From Adiantum capillus-veneris (taxonomy: Eukaryota; Streptophyta; Polypodiopsida; Polypodiales; Pteridaceae), in contig CM043964.1 of the NCBI GenBank assembly GCA_014529385.2, forward strand, positions 108,478,587 through 108,538,586: a stretch of DNA of 60,000 nt, written 5' to 3'. Within the stretch, counting starts at the first letter, position 1, and every line of letters begins with the position of its first letter. Of this stretch, positions 1-10,999 are shown in pieces. Under the pieces are notes generated by a model. The model saw only the letters and a program-made list of their open reading frames with translations. It did not search any database and had not been told where the DNA came from. The position numbers were made by a program, and so were the translations under genes.

Positions 1-535
1 TTTCCTCATATTAAATTGATCACTTAATGTAGGAGAATAAACGAGAACAAGTGTTAAGATATAGACATGTGCTTATAGATCTATCTCAACATGGGGCCAA
101 TGGTAAAGGGGCCCAAATGAGAGATGGTCTATCAAAGAGCAAGGCTAACAAATGGAGCATAAGACCTTAGGGTTAGATTCATTGAAGAACTCCAATAATC
201 TATGTAAAAGTCCTTTGACCTTAGGTAAGCTAGGGCTGAGCTTGATGCGCGGGAACCCGACCCAGCTCGAGGTGCTTGTCTTCCTTGATGACTAAAGTGC
301 TTGAGGTGCTTAATGATTGAGATTCTTGAGGTGCTTGACATGCTTCACATGAGGGTTGCACTTGAGGTGAGAACCCATCCCAAGATTATAGTGCTTAAGA
401 GCCACGCTTGTGGTGGGAAATGGGCCTATGCATGAGGGGCTTGAGATGTGAAAAAGTCAAATATTCAATCCCTACAAGGATGGGGTGATCCCTACATAAG
501 GGGGATGAGAGAGAACACTGAAGGAGTACGAGCGG
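1..535 (+). mobile_element. C-type chromovirus LTR (C1), left part, interrupted by copia
   Basis: The first bases match, with divergence, the sequence about 45 bp inside two other copies of the same LTR, C2 (9385-10986, reverse strand) and C3 (18985-19312). Shared blocks include a tract rich in CATATTAAA, the phrase ACCTTAGGGTT, and near the right end CCCTACATA followed by ATGAGAGAGAA. The LTR start therefore lies just outside the window. Homology stops near 535, where copia sequence begins, and the same LTR resumes near 5715. An internal GAGGTGCTTGA motif recurs at about 265-372. No coding capacity is seen. Alternative: a solo LTR or the 3' LTR of an element outside the window. Confidence 0.6.
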
Positions 536-538
536 AGG

Positions 539-710
539 TGTGACGCGAGAGAGAGTGCGAGAAGAAGATCACGACGATATGGTGAACTCACTCTACTGTA
601 ATGTGTAGAGTATAGTGAGTTCTTATTAGGTTTTTACAAAAGAATATGTGTACATACCTGGCGGCCCGTCCACTTACCTGGACGACCACATTAGGCTTTA
701 TACCCCAACA
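539..710 (-). repeat. candidate 3' LTR of the copia element
   Basis: Immediately 3' of the RNase H stop and a purine-rich tract, the minus strand begins TGTTGGGGTATAAAG, a plausible LTR start (TG) with a TATA-like box. The lower limit is uncertain: a TG on the plus strand at 539 or 541 would give an LTR of only about 170 bp. No second copy was found to confirm it. Confidence 0.45.
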
Positions 711-799
711 ACCTCCCACTTAAAGTCCAATGTGGTACTTTAAGTGTGAGAGAAGCTACTATACAAGCTAATATACAAGAGATGTAGAGAAGTGGTGTA

Positions 800-2230
800 C
801 TACCCTACACCTAACTGCTTGCGAAAATGCGCAAAGCTCTCTGAGGGAAGTCCTTTTGTAAGTAGATCAACAGGATTTTCTGTGGTGTGAACTTTGACAA
901 GCTGAAGTTGCTTATCCTCGAGCATTTCCCTGATGAAATGATACTTCACATCCACATGCTTTGTCTTTGAGTGATAAACTGGATTGCGAGCCAATTGTAT
1001 AGCACTTTGACTATCACAATATAACACAGGCATCTCTTCTTTGATTCCCAAATCTGTTACTAGTTGATTAAGCCAAATTGATTCTTTGCATGCCTCTGAT
1101 GTTGCAACATATTCAGCCTCTGTAGTAGGCTGAGTAACACAATCTTGTAATCTAGAACTCCATGATACTGCTCCACCAGCCAATGTAAAGACATACCCTG
1201 ACGTAGACCTTCGGTTGTCTAAGTCACCTGCATAATCTGAGTCTGTAAAACCCTTTACACTTAGCTCCTAACTCCCATAGCATATACGCATACTTTTTGT
1301 AGCTTTCAGGTATCTCAATATTCCTTTCACTGCCTCCCAATGTTTCTTGCCTGGGTTTGACATGTATCGACTTACTACTCCCACTGCAAATGCAATGTCT
1401 GGGCGAGTAGCAACCATTGCATACATCAAACTACCCACTGCAGACGCATATGGAATCTTATCCATTTCAGCCTGTTCTTCCTCAGACACAGGACAATCTT
1501 GTTTGCTAAGTTTCACATATGGTGGCAATGGAACACTCAGTGCCTTTCCCTTCTCCATATTGAAACGTTGCAAAACCTTGTCAATATACTCTGTTTGAGA
1601 TAACCAAATCAACTTCTTTGATCTGTCTCTCTCAATGCGCATACCAAGTATATGACTTGCCTCACCCATGTCTTTCATGTCAAACGATTTTGCCATCTTT
1701 GACTTCAAAGCTGAAATTTCTTCCAAGTGCTTGCCAGCAATCAACATGTCATCCACATACAAAATAAGGATCAGCCAACTACCATCCTTGGCCTTCTTTG
1801 TATATAGACAACGATCGAACTCACTACGTTTGTAGCCTTGAGAAAGCATAAACTTGTGGAATTTATGGTACCATGCCCTCCGTGATTGTTTTAAGCCATA
1901 AAGACTCTTTAACAACTGGCATACCCAATCTACCTTGCCTTTCTCAACAAACCCTTCTGGCTGCTGCATGTCAATTTCCACATCTAAATAACCATGCAAG
2001 AATGCTGTCTTGACATCCATTTGGTGCAACACCAAATCTAATATGGCAACCAATGCAAGAAAGCATCTCAATGTAGTCATCTTGACCACCGGAGAGAAGA
2101 CTTCATCAAAGTCAATGCCTTGTTCTTGCTTAAAGCCCTTGGCAACAAGCCTTGCTTTGTACTTTGGCTGACTATCATGAGCGGTGATCTTATACCTATA
2201 AACCCATTTACAAGGTAGAGCCTTTTTGCC
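800..2230 (-). pseudogene. copia reverse transcriptase and RNase H, broken
   Basis: The last third of the copia polyprotein. The RT begins with KWVYRYK and KARLVAKGFKQ, continues with QMDVKTAFLHGYL and SLYGLKQ, and carries the catalytic motif YVDDMLIAG near 1735-1770. RNase H follows with ADYAG-like DSDYAGDLDNRRSTSGY, TEAEYVA and CDSQSAI, then KTKHVDVKYHFIRE, the standard copia C-terminus. All of it is in one frame, interrupted by TAG at 1268-1270 between RT and RNase H and by TAG at 2231-2233 just upstream. The catalytic aspartates I can see are retained, so the decay is mostly nonsense rather than missense. The protein would reverse-transcribe the element RNA in cytoplasmic particles, but this copy cannot make it. 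Confidence 0.88.
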
Positions 2231-3772
2231 CTATGGTAATTTAACTAGCTTCCATGTCTTGTTTTTATGCAGAGCTGTCATCTCTGACTGCATGGCCAAT
2301 TGCCAATTCCCGGAGTCCTTCATTTGCACTGCTTCCTTGTAACATGAAGGCTCATTGCAATCAGTCAACATGACATAGTTAATAGATGGAACAAACCTAT
2401 CAGGAGGTCGCGTGACACGTCCAGATCTACGCACAATAGGTGGCTCAGGCTCAGCCACAACCTGTGGTTCCACTCTATCCTGTCCTTGCTCCTCTTGAGC
2501 CCTGACATTTTGTCTTGCACGTGCAGGTCCATCTTCTTGGAAGACAACTCTTTTAATCTCCTCAACCCTCTCTGGTTTAGAATGATATTTGGATTCATTA
2601 AAGTGAACATCATTGTTGCGGACAACCTTTCTGGATTCGGGATCCCAAAGTCTGTACCCCATCTCACCAGAATTACCATAGACTAGAAAGATGCACTTTC
2701 TACTCTTTGGCTCAAGTTTGTTCCTAAATTCCTTTGGAACGTGAGTATATGCCTCACAGCCAAAGACTCTGAGATGCTTGTATGAGGGCATTTTGCCTGA
2801 CCATACCATCTCTGGCACTGAATCCTTCTACAAAACCTTGCTAGGAGATCTATTTACAAGATGAACAGCTGTTGATACAGCTTCAGCCCAAAACCCATTT
2901 GGCAGCTGTGCATTAGACAACATACTTCTGACCTTCTCTTGTATGGTCCTATTCATCCTCTCAGCAACACCATTTTGAGGAGGATTGTAAGGAGCAGTGA
3001 GTTCATGTTTTATACCTTTTGACTCACAAAAGTCGTGAAAGGCCTTTGAAACATACTCTCCACCATTGTCAATGCATAAGCATTTAAGCTTCTTGCCACT
3101 CTGATTCTCCACAAGTGTCACAAACATTTTGAAAACACTAAACGCTTCATCCTTGTGCTTGAGAAATTAAACCCATACTTTCCTTGAGTAATCATCTATA
3201 AATGTCATAAAGTAAGAAGCTCCCCCTAGAGATAGGTTAGGCATAGGTCCACACAAATCACTATGAACAAGTGCCAACTGTGTATCTCTTCTACTGCTTC
3301 TATGCTTATGTGGCTGCTGTGTTTGCTTACCATACAGACAATGTTCACAGAATTCAAGATCATTAAATGAAAAGCCAGGAAAATAACCAGAATGAGACAA
3401 GATTTCCATTCCCTTCTTGGACATATGCCCTAACCGGCTATGCCACAAAGAAACGTTCGGCTGCTCGATTACATTGATTACATTTTTAGAGACATTTGAT
3501 ACATAAATCATGTAAAGTCCTCCAAACTTTACTCCATGTGCTACTGTCATAGAACCCTTGGATATCTTCCACATGCTCTGTCCAAAAGTGGTGACGTAGC
3601 CAAAATCATCAAGTAAACCTTTGTTGATCAAACTCTTTGTAATTGCGGGAACATGTCTCACATTCTTCAGCGTGAAAGAAGAGCCATTCTGAAACTTCAA
3701 TTGAACATCTCCAACACCTAAGATCTCACATGTCTGCCCATTGCCTAGCTGAACATGATCTTTAGTGGTCAC
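2231..3772 (-). pseudogene. copia GAG-pre-integrase and integrase, broken
   Basis: Starts right after the protease deletion with LGNGQTCEILGVGDVQL. The zinc-binding pre-integrase region is visible as WHSRLGHMSKKG and CEHCLYGKQ. The catalytic core shows HSDLCGP (first Asp), CIDNGGEY (second Asp) and NGVAERMNRTI (Glu), so the DDE triad is present. The C-terminal part includes LRVFGCEAY, then an acidic, proline-rich linker (residues RSGRVTRPPDRF) leading into RT. One frame throughout, with TAA at 3167-3169, TAG at 2828-2830 and TAG at 2231-2233. Integrase would join the cDNA into host DNA; this copy is inactive. Confidence 0.88.
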
Positions 3773-4737
3773 ATAAGAGGTAAACCACTCCAGTCACTCA
3801 GTGCATTTCCATCAGATGCTGTAAGAAGAGCTGAGTCCATTGTATTCTTCAAGAAGTAGATGTCTCCTGACACTAGACTGACATCCTCTGCAACAGTGTT
3901 TGTCACATTTATTTCTTGAATTTTCACTGAGGACTTGTTCTTCTCACCATGGTCTTCATATTTCTCTTTGCCTTTTTCTGCTTTCCATTCTCTGCAGTCT
4001 CTTTTCATGTGACCCTTCTTGCCACAATGGTAGCATTCTATGTCACTCTTGTCTTTAGCACTGCGGGACTTGCTACGAGACTAATTCCTCTTTCCACCTT
4101 TGTAATTTTCTTTGGTCCTTCCCCTGACAACTAAGGCTGTTCCTTTTCCTTTTTCCATTGTCTTTCTATTGGTTTCTTCAGTAAGCAGACTTCCTTCTAC
4201 ACCTGCTATGTTCAAACCATCTGGAGGTGCAGAATTACTCAAAGCTGTGCGAAAAGTGTCCCAACTTTCCAAAAATGTGATCAACAGGAACATAGCTCTA
4301 ACAGGTTCATCAAACTTCACACCTTGAGCTGACAACTGACTATAGATTGTGTTGAATTCATTCAGATGATTGGACATAGGTGTCCCTTCTTTCATCTTCA
4401 AGTAAACAAGCTTCTTAAGCCAGTATACTTGTGAAGCTGCACTCTGCTTCTCATAAAGATCACTCAGCTTTAAACATGCTTGATAAGCCGACATCTCGTC
4501 TACTACATTGAAGTAAACGCTTTCTGCCAAAGTCAGCATAATGGTAGAAAGTGCCAATTCATCCATTTCGCTTCATTCATCTTCGTCCATATCTTCTGGT
4601 TTTATCCCTTTGAGCTTTATAGGTTTTATCTACTTTTTTTGTACCAACACGTGCCAAATCTTCTTCTTCCACAATGGGAAATTGGTTCCATCCAGCTTCT
4701 TGATATTGTAAAGAGCAGTGTCCTGTGATCCAGCCAT
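3773..4737 (-). pseudogene. copia gag with zinc knuckle; protease active site deleted
   Basis: The start ATG at 4735-4737 opens MAGSQDTALYNIKKLDG followed by FPLWKKKIW, typical of copia gag. The capsid-like region continues through LKMKEGTPMSNHLNEF. A CX2CX4HX4C knuckle (CYHCGKKGHMKRDC) lies at about 3995-4040. In-frame stops are TAG 4630-4632, TGA 4573-4575 and TAG 4081-4083. After the knuckle, ALSD is followed directly, in a shifted frame, by EWFTSYVTTKDHV. The DSGA aspartic protease motif that normally sits between these blocks is absent, which points to a small frame-changing deletion near 3785-3795. The protein would form the particle shell; this copy is dead. Confidence 0.85.
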
Positions 4738-5714
4738 AGCTACGCTTCACAGTAGTTTACTTTCCTGGGAAAAATTCGACAGAGTTTCCCCTGTAAACTG
4801 ACCTCTGAACAATTATCAACCTCTCAAATGAACCAAGAAAGCTTCAGATTCTGCAGAAAGTTTGGCAGAGTCTCCTTTGTAAAATGGCTCTGGTGTACTA
4901 AAAACAAACCAAAAAACAGCTCAAAAAACCACTGTCTCTCTAACACTGTAAGCTGTGGGTAAACATGTCCTGCACCTGTACTGTCTCTTACTGTCCTGTC
5001 ACTGTCCTGTAAGCATATACTGCGACAATGCCTCAACGGCAGTAAAGCAAAGATGCAATCCCAACTGTCTACCTCACGATAAATACATCCTAGCTGCCTA
5101 TCTAAGGGTGCTCGAGGGATCGCTCCAAGACCTGTATCACCGAAAGGATCTCAACATTCGAGAATCCCCCAGCTCAATAAAACCTCACTCGACCCTCAAC
5201 AAAGGCTGCAATAAATCTGACAGTACATAGACTTCCCACAAAGTCAAATTTCTCACTGTATGTTGTAACCATTGCGGCGGTTGTTTGCTGCGTGACTCAC
5301 AGCCAACAAACCCTCAACAGACATACATCATCTCTGACAATACATCCCATGTGGAAGTACCTGCAACGTCAGGATGAAATCTGGAATATCAAGCAGCAAA
5401 CACAAGCTACCTGATGAACTAGTGGATGTCGCCTACAGTCTGTGTGTAGATGCGACCGTGTCGTATGTGACACGCCTGCAAGAACTGTGAGCCTTCCTTC
5501 GATGTGTAGACAACCACAAATCAACACTCTGGGAGTGTCGATATCCTCAGCACCTGCAGTTGTAGGCCGAAAACCCCAAATTTGCAGAGTCGGATCTGCA
5601 CCCGCTGAGACCACATAGTCGAAAATGGCCTGCGCAGAACTTCGTCGAAGCCGAACGGTGACCGAGATGACCTCAGAATGATATTCTGAGCACACCGAGC
5701 CATCCAAGGGATCC
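4738..5714. other. copia leader region, no recognised gene
   Basis: About 1 kb upstream (in element orientation) of the gag start. It should contain the primer binding site and 5' LTR, but I found neither a tRNA-complementary site nor a sequence matching the 3' LTR. Short open frames here show no recognisable motif. Homology to the C1 LTR resumes near 5715. Confidence 0.4.
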
Positions 5715-6641
5715 GATAATAATTTAGGAGATTTAATTAGTTGATTTAGCATTTATCTAGCCCTCTCTCTCTCAAAGGGGAAAGGGGACACTTGTCTCAA
5801 GGCTTGTCTCAAGGCTATTCTTGCTGCTTGTAATGCCTCCTGCTTATGATTGGTAGGCCTGGAGGGGTCCAATGAGGTTCAAGCATGAGCTACAAGGGGG
5901 GGTCGACCCAAGCAAGCTAGGGGGTTTCTTAGGGGATATACTCACCCACACACACTCACAAACACTCTCATTGTGTGCTATGCAAAGTGCAAGAGCTCCC
6001 TCTCCTTCTCCAAGCAAGTAGAGGTTGAGAGCCTACACCAACACTCTTGGATATGGAGTTCAAATCCAACCAAGAGCAATGCTTCATTGCTTAAGCTTTC
6101 CATCTCCTTCTTCTTCATCACTATGATATTATGTATGCTAGCAACAAGAGTTATGATAAGTGAGAAACTAATTCTTTCTCCTACAAAATGTTTCTTCTTC
6201 CTCTTCCCTACCCTCGTTCCCTGCTAGCTCTCTCCACCTTGGAAGGTGTTTGAGGTCTTGGGACTGAGGCTTGGGATAGTTAAAGCTTTCTTCAAGTTTA
6301 TGTTATGTTTGTGATGCATGAAGCTTTCCATCTTCATTGCATCACCTAGGTCACAAGGAACACAAAGATTGTATTGTAACAAGTCTCTCTTAATGGGAGA
6401 AATCATAATACAAATGCCTATTGCAGGGGGGACCGGCTCCACATAAATCCGGTCCTCAACTGTTGTCATGTTCTCTAAATTCTCTCTCTTGCAAAAGTAT
6501 TGTTCATGCCAAGTTAACTAATTGCTATGATTATGTTGCTATCTTCAGTTATGTTCACCCGCTATGCTCACAAACTCATTTCTCAAAAGTACTCTCATTA
6601 ATTTCCGCTACTCTCAAATTAAATAGTCCAATTCCATTACA
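5715..6641 (+). mobile_element. C-type chromovirus LTR (C1), right part
   Basis: Over about 900 bp this matches the reverse complement of C2 (about 10290 down to 9385). Shared blocks include AAAGGGGAAAGGGGACAC, GGTCCAATGAGG, GTGTTTGAGGTCTTGGG, GAACACAAAGA, AATGGGAGAAA and CCGGTCCTCAACTGTTGTCA. It ends near ATTCCATTACA at 6641, corresponding to the end of C2. Together with 1-535 it makes one nearly full LTR of about 1.5 kb, matching the 1.6-kb C2. Immediately after it, gag sequence of gypsy G begins without a primer binding site, so this LTR was inserted into G rather than belonging to it. Confidence 0.7.
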
Positions 6642-7290
6642 AAGGACATAACACAGCTCAGTGTCGGTACAATCCCAATAATAGAGTTAGATCGACTCCT
6701 AGTGCAGGAAGAGGGAGAAATGATGTTGAAACCAATCAAATAGATCCTTTTAGAGGGAGATCATCATTTCAAAGACCTCCAAGACCACCTTGGAGGAATC
6801 AGGACAATAATCAAAGACGACCACTAGGTATTATGCCATGTGTGTATTGTGCTGCCCCAGACTATTGGGTTGGTCTGAATTGTGTCTTGTGGGTTAAACA
6901 TTGGGAGGAGAGAGGAATGCCAATGGTACCTTACAATCAGCATAATCAGCAAGTTAACCCACAACAACAACAACAAAATCAACCTCAAGCCAATGTAATT
7001 ATCATTGATATTGATGAGCAACAACCAGCAGGGGAGTTACTTGAAGAAAATAGGAACCAGCAACCTCAAGAGCATTGTGAGGAATGGGCTTGTGATTGTA
7101 ATCAATCTTGGGAAGATCAAGAGATAGATTTCATGGCTGTTACTAGGTCTAAGGGCAAAGGTCCTATTGACTGGAAGGAGCAAAGAGGAATCCGAGACTG
7201 AGTTTAGAAACAGGTTCAGAAGGACCAGCATAATCAGAAGGTGGATGACATTACTTCAGATATTGAAGAGGATAAATTGTAGCAGCACTA
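6642..7290 (+). pseudogene. gypsy G: gag C-terminal part with degenerate zinc knuckle
   Basis: An open stretch rich in Arg, Pro, Asn and Gln (FRGRSSFQRPPRPPWRNQDN) leads into CVYCAAPDYWVGLNC at about 6836-6880. This looks like a CCHC knuckle in which the histidine position is now Tyr and the spacing is altered. A Gln/Asn-rich linker and an acidic stretch follow, ending at a stop at 7199-7201, after which coding-like sequence continues with further stops. The N-terminal part of gag is missing, cut by the C1 LTR. In life this region binds element RNA. Identification rests on composition and position ahead of the protease. Confidence 0.6.
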
Positions 7291-8206
7291 TGAGAGACCT
7301 TTAGTACCAAAGGATGATAATGATTGGTTTGAGGTCTTAATAAAATATCCTTTACATATATCTTTGGATCAATTATTATGTCTGGTTCTAGCCTTTAAAG
7401 AAAATTTATTGAGTAGATTGTTATCAAGAGAGTCTCCAATTTCGACAAACCATGTGCTTGAGACTGTTGTGAACAATGTTGATCCAGCAGATGTGGACTT
7501 TGTGGTTCCAGTTATTAAGGTGGTATTTTAGAGCATCTTGTTTGAAGAAGTATTGCTGGATGGTGGATCTGGAGTCTATCTATTATAAAATGAAGTTGGG
7601 TAAATTGGAGCCAGCACCATTCCAAGTGAAGATGACAGATTAGAGGAGAGTTCAACCCTTAGGAATTCTAAGGTAGCAAGCTATTTATATTATTGCAAGC
7701 ATTAGATTTTAGGTGAATTTTGTTGTGTTGAAGATGGAGAAGGGTAATACCTCCTTGGATATGTTGTTGGGAAGGCCTTGGTTCAAATTGGCTAAAGTCA
7801 AGCAGGATTGGGGAGAGAATGAAGTTGTTATTACAAATGGGAAGCAGGCAATTGCAATCCATATGTTGGGGAGAAAGAATATTCCTTTTCAAGAAAGACC
7901 ATTGTACGCTCAAACAATTAATTTGGCAGAAGAAGTGGCAGATGATGAAGAAGAAGCATTTTTAAGAGCCAACCCAACCATTGTACCAGTTTTTGAAGTT
8001 AATGTTGAGGGTATCTTGCAAAAAGAAAAAGAGGTAGAATTGGAGAATTTTGACTTAGTACTAGGATAGACAATTCAGGGATCATAATTGGTGCAGATGG
8101 TGGATCGAAATTTGGTTCCTCATCCAAAGGAGGTTTACAGAGCACAAAGAAAAGGAAGCAAGGGACTGAAAAGATCTACAATAAAAGATTTGGAGGACCA
8201 GTTAGA
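7291..8206 (+). pseudogene. gypsy G: retropepsin-like aspartic protease
   Basis: After a linker, the frame reads EVLLDGGSGVYLL at about 7540-7580. This is the DGGSGVN-type active site of one group of plant gypsy proteases. It is followed, across frame breaks, by PAPFQVKMTD and VQPLGIL, and then by DMLLGRPWFKLAKVKQDWGENEVVI (the flap-distal LLGRPW block) at 7760-7860. The stretch to 8069 is an acidic linker before RT. Stops occur at several points between 7530 and 7710. The enzyme would mature the polyprotein; this copy is a fossil. Family assignment is firm, exact ends are not. Confidence 0.72.
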
Positions 8207-9384
8207 GTGAAACAAGATGAATTAAAGGACCTCAATTTGGGTACTGAAGAGGATCCCAATATTTTCAAGGTCAGTATTCATGTGGATGGGCAGTTTTTGC
8301 ATGAGTTGTTTCAGTTGTTGAAGGAGTATAAAGATGTTTTTGCACATGACTATTCTGACGTGAAGGGTATAGATATTGATTGTCATTAAAATCATATTAA
8401 TCTGAAGGAGGATGCAGTTTTGATTCTACAATAGAGGTATAGAATGAATCACAACTTTGCAGCATAGGTTAAACAGGAGATTGATAAGTTGTTAGATGTT
8501 GGATTTATCAAACCAATTCATGAGGCTACATGGTTGTCACCAATCATTGTGGTACCCAAAAAGAATGGAAAAATCCTATTTTGTGTGGATTATAGAAAGT
8601 TGAATGCAGCCACTATTACAGATCCCTTCCGATGCCATCTTGTGATGCTATATTGGATGTTGTAGCAAGGAGAGAAATGTATAGCTTTTTGGATGGTTTT
8701 TCAGGGTATAATCAGATTCAGGTGGCTAAAGAGGATCACCAAAAAACGGCTTTTATAACTAAGAGGGTGCTTTTGCATCTACCGTGATAAATTTTGGCCT
8801 AAAAAATGGACCACCATCATTCAACTTTACAACATACAAACATTTGAACCATATTTGTAGGATTTTATGTGATTCTTTGTTGATCATTTTTTAGTATTTG
8901 GAAAGAAGGAATTCCATTTACAACATTTGAAGTTGTGTTCTGAAAGATGTCAACAATTCAAAATGTGTCTAAATCCTTTCAAGAGTGTTGTTTCTGTCAA
9001 AAGTGGTGTACTTTTAGGTCATGTGGCTTCTCATGAAGGGATTTCCGTTGATGAGAAGAAGATTGAAGTTATTAAAGCAGTGAATTAAATCTCCAAAGAA
9101 TGTAAAGGAAGTCAGCAGGTTTGTTGGCCAGGTGAAATGGCATGCTATATATGTCAGATATTTTGCAAATGTTTCTATGTCTCTAACTCATTTAACAAAG
9201 AAGAATGTACCTTTTGTGTGGGCTGAAGCTCAAGAGGATTCCTTCCAGATGTTAAAGAAAATTCTTTCTGTAGCACCAATATTACAACCTCCATATTAAT
9301 CATTACCTTTTCATGTATTTGTTGATGCCTCGGATATGGCTATTGGTGTTGTCCTTATTCAGGAAACAATTAGGGGATGCTTCC
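8207..9384 (+). pseudogene. gypsy G: reverse transcriptase and start of RNase H, truncated
   Basis: RT blocks appear in order across several frames: LLKEYKDVFAHDYSDVKG, EIDKLLDVGFIKPIHEATWLSPIIVVPKKNG, DYRKLNAATITDP, GYNQIQVAKEDHQKTAF, then FVDHFLVFGKKEFHLQHLK, where the usual FVDD has become FVDH. After it come GVLLGHVASHEGISVDEKKIE and the start of RNase H (FHVFVDASDMAIGVVLIQE). At 9385 the sequence changes abruptly to the C2 LTR, so RNase H and integrase are missing on the right. A segment around 8760-8880 is scrambled or deleted. Confidence 0.82.
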
Positions 9385-10986
9385 TGTAACATTTAATGGT
9401 CTAGTAACTTGTGTGTAGCAAAAAATAGCATGAACATAGTGAGCATTTCATTAGAATAGATTCCTAATGAGAATAACAAGAGTGCTTGGGTGGAGAGAGC
9501 AACAAAAAGTATAACACCTAGTTAGATAACATGAACAATACTTCAAAAGAGAGAGAAATTAATCAATTGACAACAGTTGAGGACCGGATTTGCATGGAGC
9601 TGGTCCCTCCTCCAAAAGGCTTTGTATTATGGTTTCTCCCATCAAGAGAGACATTTTACAATATAATTCTTTGTGTTCCTTCAATACTAGCTAGTGCAAT
9701 GAAGATGGAAACTTCGCGCACTAAGCAAAACACTTATCAAACACAACATCAATTCCCTCACGGTCTCAGACCCAAGACCTCACACACCTTCGAAGATGGT
9801 CAGAGCTAGCTGGGTATGAGAGTAGATTGAGAGGAAAAAGGAGTATTAATATGAGACATATCCTCACATAATCACTCATATTAGCATAGCTTAGATTAGT
9901 AATTAGCATGGTAGAGGAGATGAGCATGCATTGAATCTTGGCTCTTGGTTGGATATGGATCACAAAGCCAAGAGTTGTTGGTGTAGGCCTCCCTTCTCAC
10001 AAGCTTGGAGTAGGTGACAAGCCTTCCACTAAAGCTTGAGAAGAGAGAGAGAGAGTCTTCTTGCTCCACACATGAAATTGTGTGAGTGTGTAATGCAATA
10101 ATGCCTTGAGAAAATCAGTCCCCTCTCTCTCTTGGTCAACCCCTCTTGCTATTTGCTCATGCTCACACCTCATTGGACCTCCCCAGGCCTAGCCAATGGA
10201 AATTAAGCTGCATAAGTGAGTCTTCTGACATGTGTCCCCCTTTCCCCTTTTGTGAGAGCTTTAGGTAATTACTTAATTCAACTAAACTCTCATTGGACCC
10301 CTTTTCCTCTTGGAAAATAGGAATCAGGCAAGCCATTGGGCTGTTGAATGCTCATTGGACCCCTTGGAAGACTGTCCAATATTCTTCTAGAGAGCTTAAT
10401 TCTTATTGGTTCTTTCAATAAGTGTTTTTAAGTTAATTAGACTAGATTTACTCTAGCCTAATTCTCATTGGACCACCTCCAAGGCCATCCAATAGGAATT
10501 GAGTACACCTTGTGGGCATCTAGGCTAGGGAGCTGACATGTGTCCCTCATCCCTTTGTGTAAAGGGAACTTGTGTGTGTGTGTGTGTGTGAGTTTCTCTC
10601 TCATGTCCTACTTCAAGGGCTCGCCCCCTCCTATGTAGGGATGGTTGAAGACTTTTGAGACACACACAAAGTATCCAATTTCCCTAGACTTTTGACCTTT
10701 GGACACAACCTTTGAATTTTGGAACCTTAGCATTTTGGAACCTTCGCATTTTGGAAGTCTTAATGGGTTGAACCTTAGGGTCTTTTAAGCCCATTGTTGC
10801 ACGTTTCTCTTTTGCAAATGCCCCCCCCTTTGTATCCCTATTTTCCCTCCTTTGTATCCCTATTGTGGCCGGTCTGCTAGCTTAACCAATATTCTAGTTT
10901 TTTCTCCCCTAGCACTTCCCCATATTAAATGATCAGTTTAACATGAGAAAATCATTTAGGAGAATTAGATATTGATTATTATGACA
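9385..10986 (-). mobile_element. C2: 3' LTR of a minus-strand chromovirus (about 1.6 kb)
   Basis: On the minus strand it starts TGTCATAATAATC right after a purine tract (10987-10999) and ends GTTACA at 9385, where the interrupted RNase H of G continues to the left. The start matches C3 exactly for the first ten or so bases, and the body matches C1. Inside are six CCAAT pentamers read on the minus strand (at 10172, 10292, 10335, 10354, 10405 and 10467), three of them extended as GGTCCAATGAG and a fourth, at 10172, as GGTCCAATGAGG. A (TG)10 run lies at 10571-10590. It belongs with the chromodomain-bearing integrase immediately to its right. Confidence 0.75.
10571..10590. repeat. (TG)10 microsatellite inside C2
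   Basis: Perfect TG dinucleotide run within the LTR. The corresponding place in C1 is at or beyond the copia insertion. Confidence 0.9.
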
Positions 10987-10999
10987 TTACCTCTCTCTT
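10987..10999 (-). promoter_or_regulatory. polypurine tract of the chromovirus
   Basis: The minus strand reads AAGAGAGAGGTAA directly before the LTR start TGTCATAA. Position and composition fit the primer for second-strand DNA synthesis. A similar purine stretch (AGAAAGAGGTAA) precedes C3. Confidence 0.65.

Larger units (their letters stand above)
536..5714 (-). mobile_element. Ty1/copia retrotransposon, decayed
   Basis: A minus-strand element with the order gag, (protease), integrase, reverse transcriptase, RNase H, which is the Ty1/copia order because integrase precedes RT. A purine tract (711-720 on the reverse strand) followed by TGTTGGGG marks the start of the 3' LTR at 710. I could not find a matching 5' LTR to the right of gag, so the 5' end may be truncated or diverged, and the outer limits come from where flanking C1 LTR homology stops and resumes. 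One frame runs from the gag start at 4737 to 800, broken by seven in-frame stops and one deletion. Confidence 0.8.

Noticed and set aside
5369-5752. 127-residue minus-strand open frame in the copia leader
   Set aside because: No gag-like or other motif and no start context; overlaps the presumed 5' leader or LTR.
5715-10986. C1 and C2 as the two LTRs of one element enclosing G
   Set aside because: C1 and C2 are in inverted orientation and G has no primer site after C1; they are two separate insertions flanking a G fragment.
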